Translations under genes and position numbers: made by a program
Shown here: piece by piece, positions 1-9,502 of the stretch
Layout of the letters: the number at the start of each line of letters is the position of its first letter
Numbering within the stretch: the first letter of the stretch is position 1
The notes under the pieces: generated by a model
What the model was told of the DNA's origin: nothing
What the model saw: the letters and a program-made list of their open reading frames with translations, nothing else
Databases searched by the model: none
NCBI GenBank assembly: GCA_965262305.1
Contig: CBDHEY010000002.1
Span: 310,001-374,000, forward strand
Origin: CBDHEY01 sp965262305
GTDB taxonomy: Bacteria > Pseudomonadota > Gammaproteobacteria > Pseudomonadales > Cellvibrionaceae
Reading direction: 5' to 3'
DNA length: 64,000 nucleotides

Positions 1-1
1 C

Positions 2-1426
2 TCTTCTTATGAGATTGTGTTAATTGATTCCAATGAGTCTTTACGAATCGAACTTCATTCGCCCCAGACTCCTCTTTCAATGGTTAATTTCACTTTCGAT
101 CATATCATTAACGCTGGTTTTGCTGATCCTCCTCAATACTCAGGGGGTGGTTACATGAACAAAGGAAGCCCTGGCGGCTCAGCAGATGATAGTGCTGGAA
201 ACCAAGTAAATTCCTTGTTCTATACGATGACCAGCGCAAACGGTAAAAGCTGGAGTGCAGTAAGGGGCAATCAGGAAATTGTGACCATCGAATTTACTCC
301 TAGGCGTGAATTAAATGGTAATTTCCCTCAATATTATTCTTCAATATATCGCTATAGAGCGGGTCAAGGAGGAATTACATTCGAGTATCGAGATGATGAC
401 CGATATTTCTCTGCTGGCCCAACCACTGTATTTCCGCATGGAAACATCGGATTTAGATTCTCGCAGGCTTATTTAGGTATTGATCAAGAAGCGTTGCTTG
501 ATTTCACTCATGGTCGAGAAGTATTTCGCGCGAATTTTAATGGAGACAGCTTAGCTGGACTAGGGGGAACAGTTACTGGAGCAGATCCATCAGCGCCAGC
601 CGATTCCTGTATTGATTGCCATTTTCAATTGGGTAAATCCGCGCCTCCTGGTCGAGCGGATGAAGAAAGACAAGGATTTATTGGCGAGGGGCGAGATCTT
701 CGAGTAGCACCTCAGTTAATTGGCTTAGGACTATTAGATGCTGTGCCTGATACTACTCTGGAAAGCTTTGTTGGAGGGCCCGGTGGCGGACGCATGGGCA
801 AGGGGCGTTATGGGTGGAAAGCGGATACGAGAGAAATTGAAGACCAAATTTTAAAAGCGGCACGTAACGATATGGGGGTAACTTCAATGCCTGAAGATCA
901 GGTTCTCGCTTTAGGAATTTATATTAGGAGTCTGGGTGTTCCAATACGGCGGCACCCAGCGGCCACGGCTAATCAACAATTCAATACCGCGTTGCGGATT
1001 CAAGATTCTCAGAACATAACGGATTCTGATGTTCTTGCAGGAGAGCGTGCGTTTAATGAGGCGGGTTGTGATGATTGCCATATCCCCTCTATGCAAACTG
1101 ACGATAGCAGTCCATTCCCACAATTCCGCAATATCACTATTCGTCCGTTCACCGACATGTTATTGCATGATATGGGACCAGAACTGTGTGCTGCGTCTAA
1201 TGAAGGTGATGCTGGAGCATGTGAATGGCGAACACCTCCACTTTGGGGAACGCGTTTGCAAGAAGGTGTTACAGGACATAGCACCTGGTTGCATGATGGC
1301 AGAGCATCTACTCGAGACGAAGCTATTCGTGCACATGGCGGTGAGGCTGAGGCGTCCAAAAATGCCTATGTGAATATGTCTAGCAGCGAGAGAGATTCAT
1401 TAATTCTTTACTTAAGAACACTTTAA
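2..1426 (+). CDS. Di-haem oxidoreductase (DUF1111 family), 5' partial
   Basis: C-terminal part of a secreted c-type cytochrome of the di-haem oxidoreductase/putative peroxidase family (DUF1111). The frame is open to the window edge, so the true start and any signal peptide lie upstream; the GTG at 17 is probably internal. Counting from that GTG, two haem-binding CxxCH motifs are visible, CIDCH at about 198-202 and CDDCH at about 351-355. The C-terminal part has the usual family features, including RTPPLWG and a TWLHDGRA segment near residues 405-430. Family members are periplasmic and often sit near iron or imelysin-type uptake genes, but nothing of that kind is in view. Electron partner and substrate are unknown. 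A clear terminator follows. Confidence 0.85.
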   Translation, partial: SSYEIVLIDSNESLRIELHSPQTPLSMVNFTFDHIINAGFADPPQYSGGGYMNKGSPGGSADDSAGNQVNSLFYTMTSANGKSWSAVRGNQEIVTIEFTPRRELNGNFPQYYSSIYRYRAGQGGITFEYRDDDRYFSAGPTTVFPHGNIGFRFSQAYLGIDQEALLDFTHGREVFRANFNGDSLAGLGGTVTGADPSAPADSCIDCHFQLGKSAPPGRADEERQGFIGEGRDLRVAPQLIGLGLLDAVPDTTLESFVGGPGGGRMGKGRYGWKADTREIEDQILKAARNDMGVTSMPEDQVLALGIYIRSLGVPIRRHPAATANQQFNTALRIQDSQNITDSDVLAGERAFNEAGCDDCHIPSMQTDDSSPFPQFRNITIRPFTDMLLHDMGPELCAASNEGDAGACEWRTPPLWGTRLQEGVTGHSTWLHDGRASTRDEAIRAHGGEAEASKNAYVNMSSSERDSLILYLRTL

Positions 1427-1451
1427 TTTAATATCATACAACTTCAAATAT

Positions 1452-1486
1452 AAGAGCCGCTTGTTTGAGTCCAGCGGCTTTTTTTA
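1452..1486 (+). terminator. Rho-independent terminator after di-haem oxidoreductase
   Basis: The 7-bp arms AGCCGCT (1455-1461) and AGCGGCT (1473-1479) are perfect complements around an 11-nt loop and run straight into a T-tract (1479-1485). The hairpin starts about 30 nt after the stop codon of the upstream gene. Confidence 0.85.
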
Positions 1487-1542
1487 TACTCGTTTAAATA
1501 TATTTGCTCTGGTTATGACCTGACTGGATTTGGAGTTGGTTT

Positions 1543-2115
1543 TTGCCCTTCCATATTTCTACAAGCTTTTTCGAATATGAAATTAAGAAAAGTCGTTTTC
1601 TAGCATACGCAAGAAAAATAGATGGTGCCGAAGAGTTTAAGTGTTGGCGTCAAGGTTTGAAGGAAAAGTCGCCAGATGCGAGACATTGGGTTTCATGTTG
1701 TATGCAAGGAGCAATATCCAATCCTAAATTTGTGTTACTCGACGATGATGGAGAACCCTCTGGGACAGCGGCTAAGCCTATTCTCAATGTAATTTCCCAT
1801 AAGGATCTATGCGATGTTGGTGTAGTGATTGTGCGTTATTTCGGCGGGATAAAGCTAGGAGCAGGTGGGCTTGCTCGAGCTTATGGCGCTGCGGCTGCAG
1901 GAGCAATTGACGCTGCCCAAAAAACACTGGTAGTTGAGATGTTAAAAAAGAGCATTAGTGTCGAATTTGAGAAGGAATCCCATGTTCGGCGAGCGTTTGA
2001 TGAATTAGGTGTCGGTTATTCCGCAGAGTACACTGGTAATGGTGTGGACTTTTTGTTTAGCGTAACTTCCGAACAGTGGAAAAAACTCGAGAGCCTTGAA
2101 ATTTTATCTTATTAA
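1543..2115 (+). CDS. yigZ: YigZ/IMPACT family protein (UPF0029)
   Basis: Full-length 190-residue member of the YigZ/IMPACT family, a two-domain cytoplasmic protein of unclear function; the eukaryotic relative IMPACT modulates the GCN2 kinase pathway. Visible family signatures are EIKKSRF near residue 13, PDARHW near 44, DDDGEPSGTA near 66 and the hallmark VRYFGGIKLGAGGLARAYG near 97-115. The start is a TTG preceded by GGAG at a spacing of about 7; no in-frame ATG fits the conserved N-terminus, so TTG is preferred. The gene converges with the large sensor gene, leaving only about 30 nt between the stops and no obvious terminator. Confidence 0.9.
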   Translation: MPFHISTSFFEYEIKKSRFLAYARKIDGAEEFKCWRQGLKEKSPDARHWVSCCMQGAISNPKFVLLDDDGEPSGTAAKPILNVISHKDLCDVGVVIVRYFGGIKLGAGGLARAYGAAAAGAIDAAQKTLVVEMLKKSISVEFEKESHVRRAFDELGVGYSAEYTGNGVDFLFSVTSEQWKKLESLEILSY

Positions 2116-2147
2116 GTTTTTGACTAAATACGATAAAGCCAAAATTA

Positions 2148-5100
2148 TTAGATATGTGAAACTTTCCCTTTTAAGCGTTCTGACACACGGATTTTACTTA
2201 TTTGATTCTCTTCAATTGAAATTTTTTCAACATCTAGTAGTGAATTTTCTGCGCGCTCAAGTCCTATCCAGGCGTTTTTACCAGAACGTTTTACCGAATA
2301 GAGACATCGGTCAGCTAATTCAATAACATGTTCAGCTTTTTTAAGTGTGTGTTCGTCGAAGGAACTAGGATAGCAGCAATATCCTATTGAACAAGTAACG
2401 TCTATTGCATCTCCGCTTGAAAGAAGAAATTTCGCTTCGGAAAAAGTATTTACCATTCGCTCGGCAGTCAAATGCATATGGTTTTTAAAAGAGTTCTTTG
2501 TGATCAGTAAGAACTCTTCTCCTCCCCATCGAAACATGTAGTCCGATTCCCGTAATTCGTGCTTAAGTCTCTCACTAGATTGTTTTAAAATTTCATCTCC
2601 GGCGTTATGGCCGAATTTATCGTTTATTTTTTTAAAATTATCAATATCAATTAAATAAAATCCAAGAATTGGAATTTCGGTAGAGTCTCTGTCAATCAAT
2701 TTTTCGGTGTTACGATTTGCTTCGGCGATAGTTGAATCAATTATTTGCTGAAAAAATCGTCGATTAAATAAACCGGTTAATTCGTCTTTTATATTTTGTT
2801 CTTCAAGCTTTTTATTGACGACTTCCAGTTCTTTTGTTCTTTCTTTTACGCGATTCTCTAAAATCGTATTTCCTTCATACAATTGCAAGTGTAATGCAAC
2901 ACGCATGAGCAGTTCTTGTCTGGAAACGGGTTTTGGAATAAAATCGTTGCCTCCTGATTTAAAGGCGGCTTCCAAATCTTCGACTTGTCCTTTAGCCGTA
3001 ATAAATAAAATAGGTAAGCTAATAGGGGAGTAGTCTTTACGGATCTTTTTACATACATCGTGCCCTGATAAACCAGGCATCATGACGTCTAATAGTATTA
3101 AATCGATGTGAATACCTTGCTCAAAAACATCTAAAGCTACTTCACCATTTTCTGCAACAACTATTTGGTAACTCTGATTTTTTAAAAATCCCTGTAAAAC
3201 CATTCTGTTTACTGCTTCATCATCAACGATTAAAATCGTGTAATTCTTTTGTGGAGTCCAATTTTGTATCGATCGTTTTTTTAGCGATGTGTTTTTGATT
3301 AAGCTTTGATTTTTCTCCTTTTCCAAAAGTCTTGCTTTACTATTAAACGAATCAATACGTGTAGCGAAATTATCTCCAATTTTAATGCTTTGTGCATTTC
3401 CTTTGGTCGTAGGTAGATAAATAGAAACCTGAGTGCCTTCACCAAGTTCCGATTTAATTGTTAATTTTCCACCATGGAGGTTTATTAAATTATTTGCAAT
3501 GGTTAGGCCTAAACCTGTACCACCTTGAATACGAGTGTCAGCTTCATCAAGTTGAAAAAACGGGTCATGTAAATGGTCTAATTGATTTGAATCGATACCC
3601 GTTCCAGAATCGTGGATTTCTATTTTTAACAATGCACTGCTTGCTTTGGAACAGAATATTTTTATCTTTCCCTCTTTGGTGTATTTGATTGAGTTACTTA
3701 CAATATTAAACAAAACTTGTTGAATCCGAAATTGATCAACGAGAATATTGGGTAAGCCTTCGGCAATGTCTTGTTCTAGTGAGAGCTTTTTGGGATCGGT
3801 AATTGGGAGAAGCATTGTTGCTACAATTTTTATTAGTTCGTAAGGACTCGTAGGCACTAAATTTAGTTCGATTTCGTTGTCGATTAGACTTGAGTGATCT
3901 AATATATCTTGAACTTGAGTGGCTAGCCTCTTGCTGCTCGAAATAATCATGTTGATATTTGAAATATCTTCGTTTTCAAGCTCTTTAGAGGAATTGTTTA
4001 ATACGTTCTCTGCTAATCCAATTATGCCGAATAATGGAGTCTTCAATTCGTGTGATGTACTCGCAATGAATTCATCCTTAGATTTATCTATTTTCTTAAG
4101 TCGCTTAACAATTGTTTTTTGGTAATTAATTATCTTTCTTTGGCTTAAAATATAGCCAATTATAACGATTGAAATTAATAAAATATAAGCAGTATATGCC
4201 CACCAAGTGCGCCATGGAGGGGGCAGAATATGTATATCAATTTTTGCGATCGAATCGCTCCACTTTCCTTCGTTGTTGCTTCCTTGAACTTTAAATGTAT
4301 AGGTACCTGGATTAAGATTTGTGTATGTAGAAAAATTTTTGGTATTTACAAACTGCCAGTCAGTGTCAAAGCCTTCTAGCATATATTTATATTTATTTTC
4401 TTTTGTGTTTCTGTAGTTTAATGCTGCGTAATAAATACTAAAAATTCTTTGGTTGTGGTTTAGGTTTATATTCGATGCGAATGATATATTTTTTTCTAGT
4501 GCTAAATTTTTTGATGTAGCTATCTGGTTGTTAATTTCTAGACGTGTAAGCTTTATTGGGGGTAAAAATTTATTTGATTCAATTTTATTTGGGGTAAATC
4601 GGGTATATCCATTGGTACCGCCAAAAATTAGATCCCCATTTTTTGTACGTATCACAGAATTTCTATTAAATATTAAACCTTGAATTCCATCTTCTACCGT
4701 AAAATTCCTAATTTTATTCGTTTTTGCTGAGATTTTTGTTAGACCCTTATTAGAGCTGAACCAAATGTTATCTTCGTTATCTTGAATGATGGCGTTAATG
4801 ACATTATTAGCAATTCCGTCTTTTTTTGTAATGCGAGTAAACTTCTCATTTTTTACATCAAACTTGTTGATTCCCCCTCCATGAGTTCCGACCCAAATAT
4901 TATTTTGATTATCTTCGTATAATGACAAAACCCAGTCGTTAGATAGCGAGGTTGAGTCATCTTTTAGATGTTTATAGTGTGTAAATGCTTTTGTTTTTTT
5001 GTTAAATTTATCTAGCCCTTCATGGGTTCCAACCCAAATTTCTCCAGATCGAGATTGCAATATCGCCCAAACCCGATTGCTGCTTATGCTTTCGTCATTA

Positions 5101-6620
5101 ACCGGATTATGAAAAAATAACTCAATTTCCTTTGTTTCAGGGTTATATATATTTAAACCCCCATCAACGGAACCTATGTAGATCAGACCATCATTAGATT
5201 CGATCAAAGCTGTTACATTTGCATTTGGTACTGATGAACCTAGTAGGTGGTCTTTTAATATATGGTTAAAAGTTTTTGTTTTAGTATTAAATTCCGCTAC
5301 TCCTCCGTTCCACATGCCAAACCATATATTCTCAGATGATGATACTATGACATTTTGGATGCTATTGTTTAAAGGGCTGTTTTCATCTGAAGGATCGTGA
5401 CTATAGTAGGTGTATCGCTTTGATTGGCTGTTGTAGAAATTTAACCCCCCTCCATCAGCTCCGAACCAAAGGTTTTGATCTTTGTCTTCGGCGATTCCTC
5501 GAATAGTGTTGGCGTTTATTGAGTAGCTATCTTCGGTTTTGTTCCGATGGGTTTGAAATGTGGAATTATAATTTGGGATGACGCTAAGGCCAAATGGATA
5601 GTGACCTATCCAGATATCGCCATTGATATCCTCGAACAGGCTTCTTGAAACATTCGAAAGGGGCGATGATGGGTCTCTATCATTTTGGAAATAAGGGACA
5701 ACTTTCCCTGTTGCCTTATTTATTCTTGAGACTCCACCACCATCTCCTGCTATCCAAACGTCACCTTTTGAATCTACTTTGATATCCCAAATAGCTGTTC
5801 TAGGAATAATATTACTGTTTGGACTAGGGAACGGATAGAACTTCATTTTTTTTGTTAGAGGGTCGAAGTTATGTAGACCAACTTCTGTTCCGATCCAAAC
5901 ATCGTTATTGACACCAAGTTCAACAGATCGGCATAAATTTATTTTTAACGAGTTGAAGTCATTTGGGTCGTTGGTGTAAATTTCTAATTTGTCGTTGTCT
6001 TTATCCCAAACTTTAAAGCCGTATCCTGTAGCTATGTAATAGATACTATTGTCATCTTGAATCATGTCGCTTACGTAAGGGCCTGCAATATTCGACGAAA
6101 TATGTTCGAATTTTTGTGTTTTCCGATGGAAGAGATCAAGGCCACTTGTTGTTCCCACCCAAAAATTGTTTTGTCTATCGACGTAGATAAATGACACTGC
6201 ATTCCCAATAATAGAATCTGGATTGTTTGGGTTATGTTGGTAAGAGGTAAATGTTTCTGTCGAGCGATCAAAATAGTTTAATCCCCCTTCGGTAGCTAAC
6301 CATAAATTACCCGTATCATCTTCTTCGATATCCCAAATTACCGCGTTGCTGAGCGTATTTGGATCATCCGGGTCGTGGTTATAAAATACATATTCATAAC
6401 CATCGTATCTTGCTAGGCCAGCCTTTCCCGCTATCCACATAAACCCAAAAGAGTCTTGGTGTATAGCAAGCACGCTTCCAACGCTATGAGATTCGTCAGA
6501 CATCACATGCTTAAAACGAGGAGCTGGTTGGCTTTTGGTATTGGCTCTTAAGTTATCGGGTAAGGCCAGCATCACCAAGCTTATGAAAATGTAATTTGTT
6601 ATTGTTAGACGCTTTGGCAT
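2148..6620 (-). CDS. Hybrid sensor: beta-propellers, Y_Y_Y, histidine kinase, receiver, GGDEF
   Basis: A 1490-residue membrane sensor that probably senses a periplasmic ligand and ends in c-di-GMP synthesis. Order: signal peptide (1-26); many two-component 'regulator propeller' repeats (about 40-690) with recurring WIG/WVGT and GLN/GGG motifs; Y_Y_Y domain (about 715-800); one TM segment (about 806-829); HisKA with phospho-acceptor His857 in SHELKTP; HATPase with a GTGLGL box; receiver with Asp1178 in LLDVMMPG; GGDEF domain with active-site GGEEF at 1366-1370 and an upstream RESD at the expected inhibitory-site spacing. Start ATG has AAAGG upstream. The propeller/Y_Y_Y sensor resembles hybrid two-component systems that sense carbohydrates in Bacteroidetes, but those end in AraC DNA-binding domains rather than GGDEF. 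No HPt domain is present, so the receiver may gate the cyclase directly (inference). Confidence 0.9.
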   Translation of the reverse strand: MPKRLTITNYIFISLVMLALPDNLRANTKSQPAPRFKHVMSDESHSVGSVLAIHQDSFGFMWIAGKAGLARYDGYEYVFYNHDPDDPNTLSNAVIWDIEEDDTGNLWLATEGGLNYFDRSTETFTSYQHNPNNPDSIIGNAVSFIYVDRQNNFWVGTTSGLDLFHRKTQKFEHISSNIAGPYVSDMIQDDNSIYYIATGYGFKVWDKDNDKLEIYTNDPNDFNSLKINLCRSVELGVNNDVWIGTEVGLHNFDPLTKKMKFYPFPSPNSNIIPRTAIWDIKVDSKGDVWIAGDGGGVSRINKATGKVVPYFQNDRDPSSPLSNVSRSLFEDINGDIWIGHYPFGLSVIPNYNSTFQTHRNKTEDSYSINANTIRGIAEDKDQNLWFGADGGGLNFYNSQSKRYTYYSHDPSDENSPLNNSIQNVIVSSSENIWFGMWNGGVAEFNTKTKTFNHILKDHLLGSSVPNANVTALIESNDGLIYIGSVDGGLNIYNPETKEIELFFHNPVNDESISSNRVWAILQSRSGEIWVGTHEGLDKFNKKTKAFTHYKHLKDDSTSLSNDWVLSLYEDNQNNIWVGTHGGGINKFDVKNEKFTRITKKDGIANNVINAIIQDNEDNIWFSSNKGLTKISAKTNKIRNFTVEDGIQGLIFNRNSVIRTKNGDLIFGGTNGYTRFTPNKIESNKFLPPIKLTRLEINNQIATSKNLALEKNISFASNINLNHNQRIFSIYYAALNYRNTKENKYKYMLEGFDTDWQFVNTKNFSTYTNLNPGTYTFKVQGSNNEGKWSDSIAKIDIHILPPPWRTWWAYTAYILLISIVIIGYILSQRKIINYQKTIVKRLKKIDKSKDEFIASTSHELKTPLFGIIGLAENVLNNSSKELENEDISNINMIISSSKRLATQVQDILDHSSLIDNEIELNLVPTSPYELIKIVATMLLPITDPKKLSLEQDIAEGLPNILVDQFRIQQVLFNIVSNSIKYTKEGKIKIFCSKASSALLKIEIHDSGTGIDSNQLDHLHDPFFQLDEADTRIQGGTGLGLTIANNLINLHGGKLTIKSELGEGTQVSIYLPTTKGNAQSIKIGDNFATRIDSFNSKARLLEKEKNQSLIKNTSLKKRSIQNWTPQKNYTILIVDDEAVNRMVLQGFLKNQSYQIVVAENGEVALDVFEQGIHIDLILLDVMMPGLSGHDVCKKIRKDYSPISLPILFITAKGQVEDLEAAFKSGGNDFIPKPVSRQELLMRVALHLQLYEGNTILENRVKERTKELEVVNKKLEEQNIKDELTGLFNRRFFQQIIDSTIAEANRNTEKLIDRDSTEIPILGFYLIDIDNFKKINDKFGHNAGDEILKQSSERLKHELRESDYMFRWGGEEFLLITKNSFKNHMHLTAERMVNTFSEAKFLLSSGDAIDVTCSIGYCCYPSSFDEHTLKKAEHVIELADRCLYSVKRSGKNAWIGLERAENSLLDVEKISIEENQISKIRVSERLKGKVSHI

Positions 6621-6961
6621 TGAGTACCTTTGGGAGGTTTTATAATTGTTCGTTACATCTCTCTAAATATAGCACCGATTTGATCGGTATTTGGCGTTTA
6701 ATACATTATTTTTGCTTGATGTTTTTGGTTGTGTCAGCAGTCAATTAGTGAGTCGCAATTGAAGGTTTAGTTTGTGTCCACTATTTCTTCTGCCTAGTAG
6801 TTCTTTGGTGTTGAGTATATTTTGATGTGTTGAGTTTATATGTTAACAGGTTAAATAATGTGTAAAAAAAAACGGATTTTGTAATTTATCTTTTAATGTT
6901 TTACGGTAAGTTATAACATCGAAATATCCATTGGGTGATTTATTTATTAGGAGATGTAGAC
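6621..6961. other. Divergent intergenic region (341 nt)
   Basis: AT-rich gap between the divergent sensor and acetaldehyde dehydrogenase genes, expected to hold both promoters. It contains a small inverted repeat, ACCGAT-TTG-ATCGGT (6674-6688), about 55 nt upstream of the sensor start, that could be an operator. No ORF or RNA gene was recognised. Confidence 0.4.
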
Positions 6962-7936
6962 ATGAGCTTTCTTTGGTTTGATAAAGGTTTTTTTTCAAGA
7001 GAAAACAAGAACAATCTAAAATCTTTCGGTAGTTCGCCGTCAAAGCTAAAAGTAGGGATACTTGGAACAGGGAAAATAGGTACTGATCTGTTAGTTAAAG
7101 TATTACGTTCTTCAAATTTAGAATGTATTTTATTCTCTGGGCGTAATTTGCAGTCTGAAGGGATGCAGTATGCAGCGTCTTTAGGAGTGCCTGTTTCAGA
7201 CAAAGGAATCTATGCTTTCATTAATGATAATTATCGCTGTGATGTGGTGTTTGATGCTACCTCAGCAGCCTATCATATTGAACATGCTTTGATTTTGGAG
7301 GAATTGGGTACACTGGCAATAGATATGACGCCATCCCAAATAGGAGAGTGTGTCGTTCCTGCTATAGGAATGGATGAAGTGCACCAACATACTAATATCA
7401 GTATGATTTCTTGTGGTGGTCAGGCATCTATCCCAATTGCTTATGTAATGTCTACGGTTTTACCAGAAATCTCTAATCTCAGTGTTAGTTCAACCGTTTC
7501 GAGTGACTCAATAGGGCCTGGAACGCTAGCGAACATCGAGGAGTACTATAAAAACACTCGCACAGGTCTTTCAAAATATACTGGCGTTGCAGAGATATCG
7601 GTAGAGTTACTTGTTGATGACGTCAATGTAAAGAATAAGATGTCGACGACAGTGATCGCTAAAACTACTTTTAATGATCTAGACCTATTTAAACAAGCAT
7701 TAAATAGCATGTTAAGTAAAGTTCAAGAATATGTTCCTGGTTATTCCCTAGAATCAGTGAGTTACGATGAAACTGATGGCCTTAAAGTTGTGATTAGTGT
7801 GGAAGGTTTGGGCGATTATCTACCTAAATACGCTGGGAATCTAGATATTATCAATTGTGCTGCTATTGCTGTTGCCGAAAAGCATGCAGAGCGTCGCGCA
7901 GAGACATCCGAATCTGAGATCGCAGAAATATATTAA
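6962..7936 (+). CDS. Acetaldehyde dehydrogenase (acylating), MhpF/DmpF type
   Basis: Probable CoA-acylating acetaldehyde dehydrogenase, converting acetaldehyde, NAD+ and CoA to acetyl-CoA, cytoplasmic. The Rossmann motif GTGKIG lies at 35-40 and the catalytic Cys151 in SCGGQA; the downstream SSDSIGPGT and the C-terminal LPKYAGNLDIINCAA match the family. Start ATG 6962 is chosen for AGGAG (6949-6953) at 8 nt; a GTG at 6935 would add nine residues with no ribosome site. The N-terminus is about 20 residues longer than in MhpF. The usual partner, 4-hydroxy-2-oxovalerate aldolase (MhpE/DmpG), is not adjacent, nor are other meta-cleavage genes. Orphan homologues such as NikA occur in natural-product clusters, so a role outside aromatic degradation is possible. 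An AT-rich stem-loop follows. Confidence 0.85.
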   Translation: MSFLWFDKGFFSRENKNNLKSFGSSPSKLKVGILGTGKIGTDLLVKVLRSSNLECILFSGRNLQSEGMQYAASLGVPVSDKGIYAFINDNYRCDVVFDATSAAYHIEHALILEELGTLAIDMTPSQIGECVVPAIGMDEVHQHTNISMISCGGQASIPIAYVMSTVLPEISNLSVSSTVSSDSIGPGTLANIEEYYKNTRTGLSKYTGVAEISVELLVDDVNVKNKMSTTVIAKTTFNDLDLFKQALNSMLSKVQEYVPGYSLESVSYDETDGLKVVISVEGLGDYLPKYAGNLDIINCAAIAVAEKHAERRAETSESEIAEIY

Positions 7937-7951
7937 TACGTGCCAACAAAA

Positions 7952-7990
7952 TTTAATAAAAGGTGTTTATTGTATGCGTCTTTTATTAAA
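7952..7990 (+). terminator. AT-rich stem-loop after acetaldehyde dehydrogenase
   Basis: Perfect 11-bp arms TTTAATAAAAG (7952-7962) and CTTTTATTAAA (7980-7990) with a 17-nt loop, 15 nt after the stop codon. It is A/T-rich with no proper T-tract, so function as a terminator is uncertain. Confidence 0.4.
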
Positions 7991-8214
7991 ATAATGTTTT
8001 AAAGGCATGAACATTATTATAGTAATCTCATAGAATTGTATTTTTAGTAAATTCATTTTTCATTCGTTGCTAATTATTGGCAAGGCAATTATATTGTTGG
8101 CGTGTAATTATGTGTTGTAATATAAAGACGAAAATTGGGACATTTCCGTGTAGGTGTGTAATTTGTTAACTACAATAAAGTTTGACGGAGACTTCAGCTT
8201 TATTAGAAGATTCT

Positions 8215-8219
8215 GAGGA
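8215..8219 (+). promoter_or_regulatory. Ribosome binding site deciding the start at 8227
   Basis: GAGGA, 7 nt before ATG 8227. It supports the internal ATG over the in-frame TTG 45 nt upstream, which lacks any purine-rich site. Confidence 0.6.
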
Positions 8220-8226
8220 TTGTCTG

Positions 8227-9477
8227 ATGGATAAACAATATAAAAAAGATTTGGAAGATGTTTTAGGCGTCTCCTTACCTTGGTCGGTTGTAGATGTTGA
8301 GCTTGATAAGGCAAATCGCGCAATTGAAGTTATTCTTTCCTATCAACCAGAAAAGAATCGCTTTTCATTTATATCTAAAAGTACTTCTCAACAGTATCGA
8401 CCAGATTCTCTCACTCAAAGCCGTTGGCGTCATGTGAACCTAGGGCAGTATGCTTGCTTTACTAAGATTGATGCTTCGGCAATTCGAGCCGGTGGCGGAA
8501 TTCTTCAAGCTTCTATAGCAACGCCTGCGTTTATTGGTGACATAGGTAAGTCTTATACGCATCATTTAAAACAACAGGTTTCATTATGCTCGATGCGAGG
8601 TTTCGATGTTAAGACAATCGCGAGTGTATTGCATATTAACGAATCAATGACTGAGCGAGTATTGTCGGATATAAGCAAAACTTCAATTAGTGATCGTCCG
8701 GCTACATATTTGCCAACCGAGATTGATGACGTTTGGCGCGATATTCTTTCCGATCGAATGCTGATAAAGACTCAGATGTTGCCGTTAAAGTTATTACTTT
8801 CAAAGTTAAAGCTTGCTGTCTCAAGTACGAAAGATGCCGATATTTTAGATATGTCAATCCGAGAGCTTCGGCAGTTCTTTGTTACTAATAGCCGAAATTT
8901 AGAATCAGAATATGCGCAGCTTTGTGGATTATCTATGGATCAACGTGCGGTTGCGCAAAGATCCAAGGCGGCAAACCGTTTAATATTACCTTCACTTAAA
9001 AATCCTATTTGGATCCACATTCTTAATGGTAAGTTAAATCTTAAATCCAATAATATGTCGTTGAATCTATTGCTCGTTAGGCAACGATCGACCTTCCAAA
9101 ACAGTGAAGAAAGCGACGCTAAAATACGTGCTATTAGTGCGCTAAGAGATTTTTTTAAGAAAAATGCTCGTGGTTTACGAAGCGAATTGGTATTAATAAA
9201 TAGAGTTCTACAAAACCCAGATCGTGTTAAGAATAAAGTTGCTTTGCCTGAATCTAATCATAAGATTTGGCAGAAGATTCTAAGAGACGATTCATATGTA
9301 CCGAGTAACCATATGGCATACAAGTTATTATTGTCTAAGTTGCGGTCGACTTTACTTATGAATACTTCTCCTGAAGTGGAGCTTGATGCGGCAAAACGCA
9401 TCCGTGATTTTTATTTGAGAAATCAAAAGTCTATGCAAGAAGAGTTGCGTGCTTTGCTGAAGCAGAACGCAGCTTAA
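8227..9477 (+). CDS. ISL3-transposase-derived N-terminus fused to three helical repeats, function unknown
   Basis: A 416-residue protein of unknown function. Residues 11-150 follow the N-terminal layout of ISL3-family transposases: LPWSVVDVELD, then a SRWRHVNLGQYACF segment, then a helix-turn-helix-like stretch around 124-150. The zinc-finger cysteines expected in that family are missing and no DDE catalytic domain follows. Instead the C-terminal half holds three repeats beginning near 162, 254 and 340. Each has LP, then IW/VW and IL, then a K-LLLSKLR-like helix, then an R-LR-FF--N-R-L-SEL-like helix (marker Trp170, Trp262, Trp348). Start ATG 8227 has GAGGA at 7 nt; the upstream TTG at 8182 has no ribosome site. 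The next gene starts 25 nt downstream, so they probably form an operon. I infer a domesticated DNA-binding protein rather than an active transposase. Confidence 0.7.
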   Translation: MDKQYKKDLEDVLGVSLPWSVVDVELDKANRAIEVILSYQPEKNRFSFISKSTSQQYRPDSLTQSRWRHVNLGQYACFTKIDASAIRAGGGILQASIATPAFIGDIGKSYTHHLKQQVSLCSMRGFDVKTIASVLHINESMTERVLSDISKTSISDRPATYLPTEIDDVWRDILSDRMLIKTQMLPLKLLLSKLKLAVSSTKDADILDMSIRELRQFFVTNSRNLESEYAQLCGLSMDQRAVAQRSKAANRLILPSLKNPIWIHILNGKLNLKSNNMSLNLLLVRQRSTFQNSEESDAKIRAISALRDFFKKNARGLRSELVLINRVLQNPDRVKNKVALPESNHKIWQKILRDDSYVPSNHMAYKLLLSKLRSTLLMNTSPEVELDAAKRIRDFYLRNQKSMQEELRALLKQNAA

Positions 9478-9502
9478 TTTAATTTATTTGGGAGTATTTA
9501 TA

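Noticed and set aside
1009..1359. Antisense ORF over the di-haem oxidoreductase
   Set aside because: It mirrors a coding region with clear CxxCH motifs and has no ribosome site.
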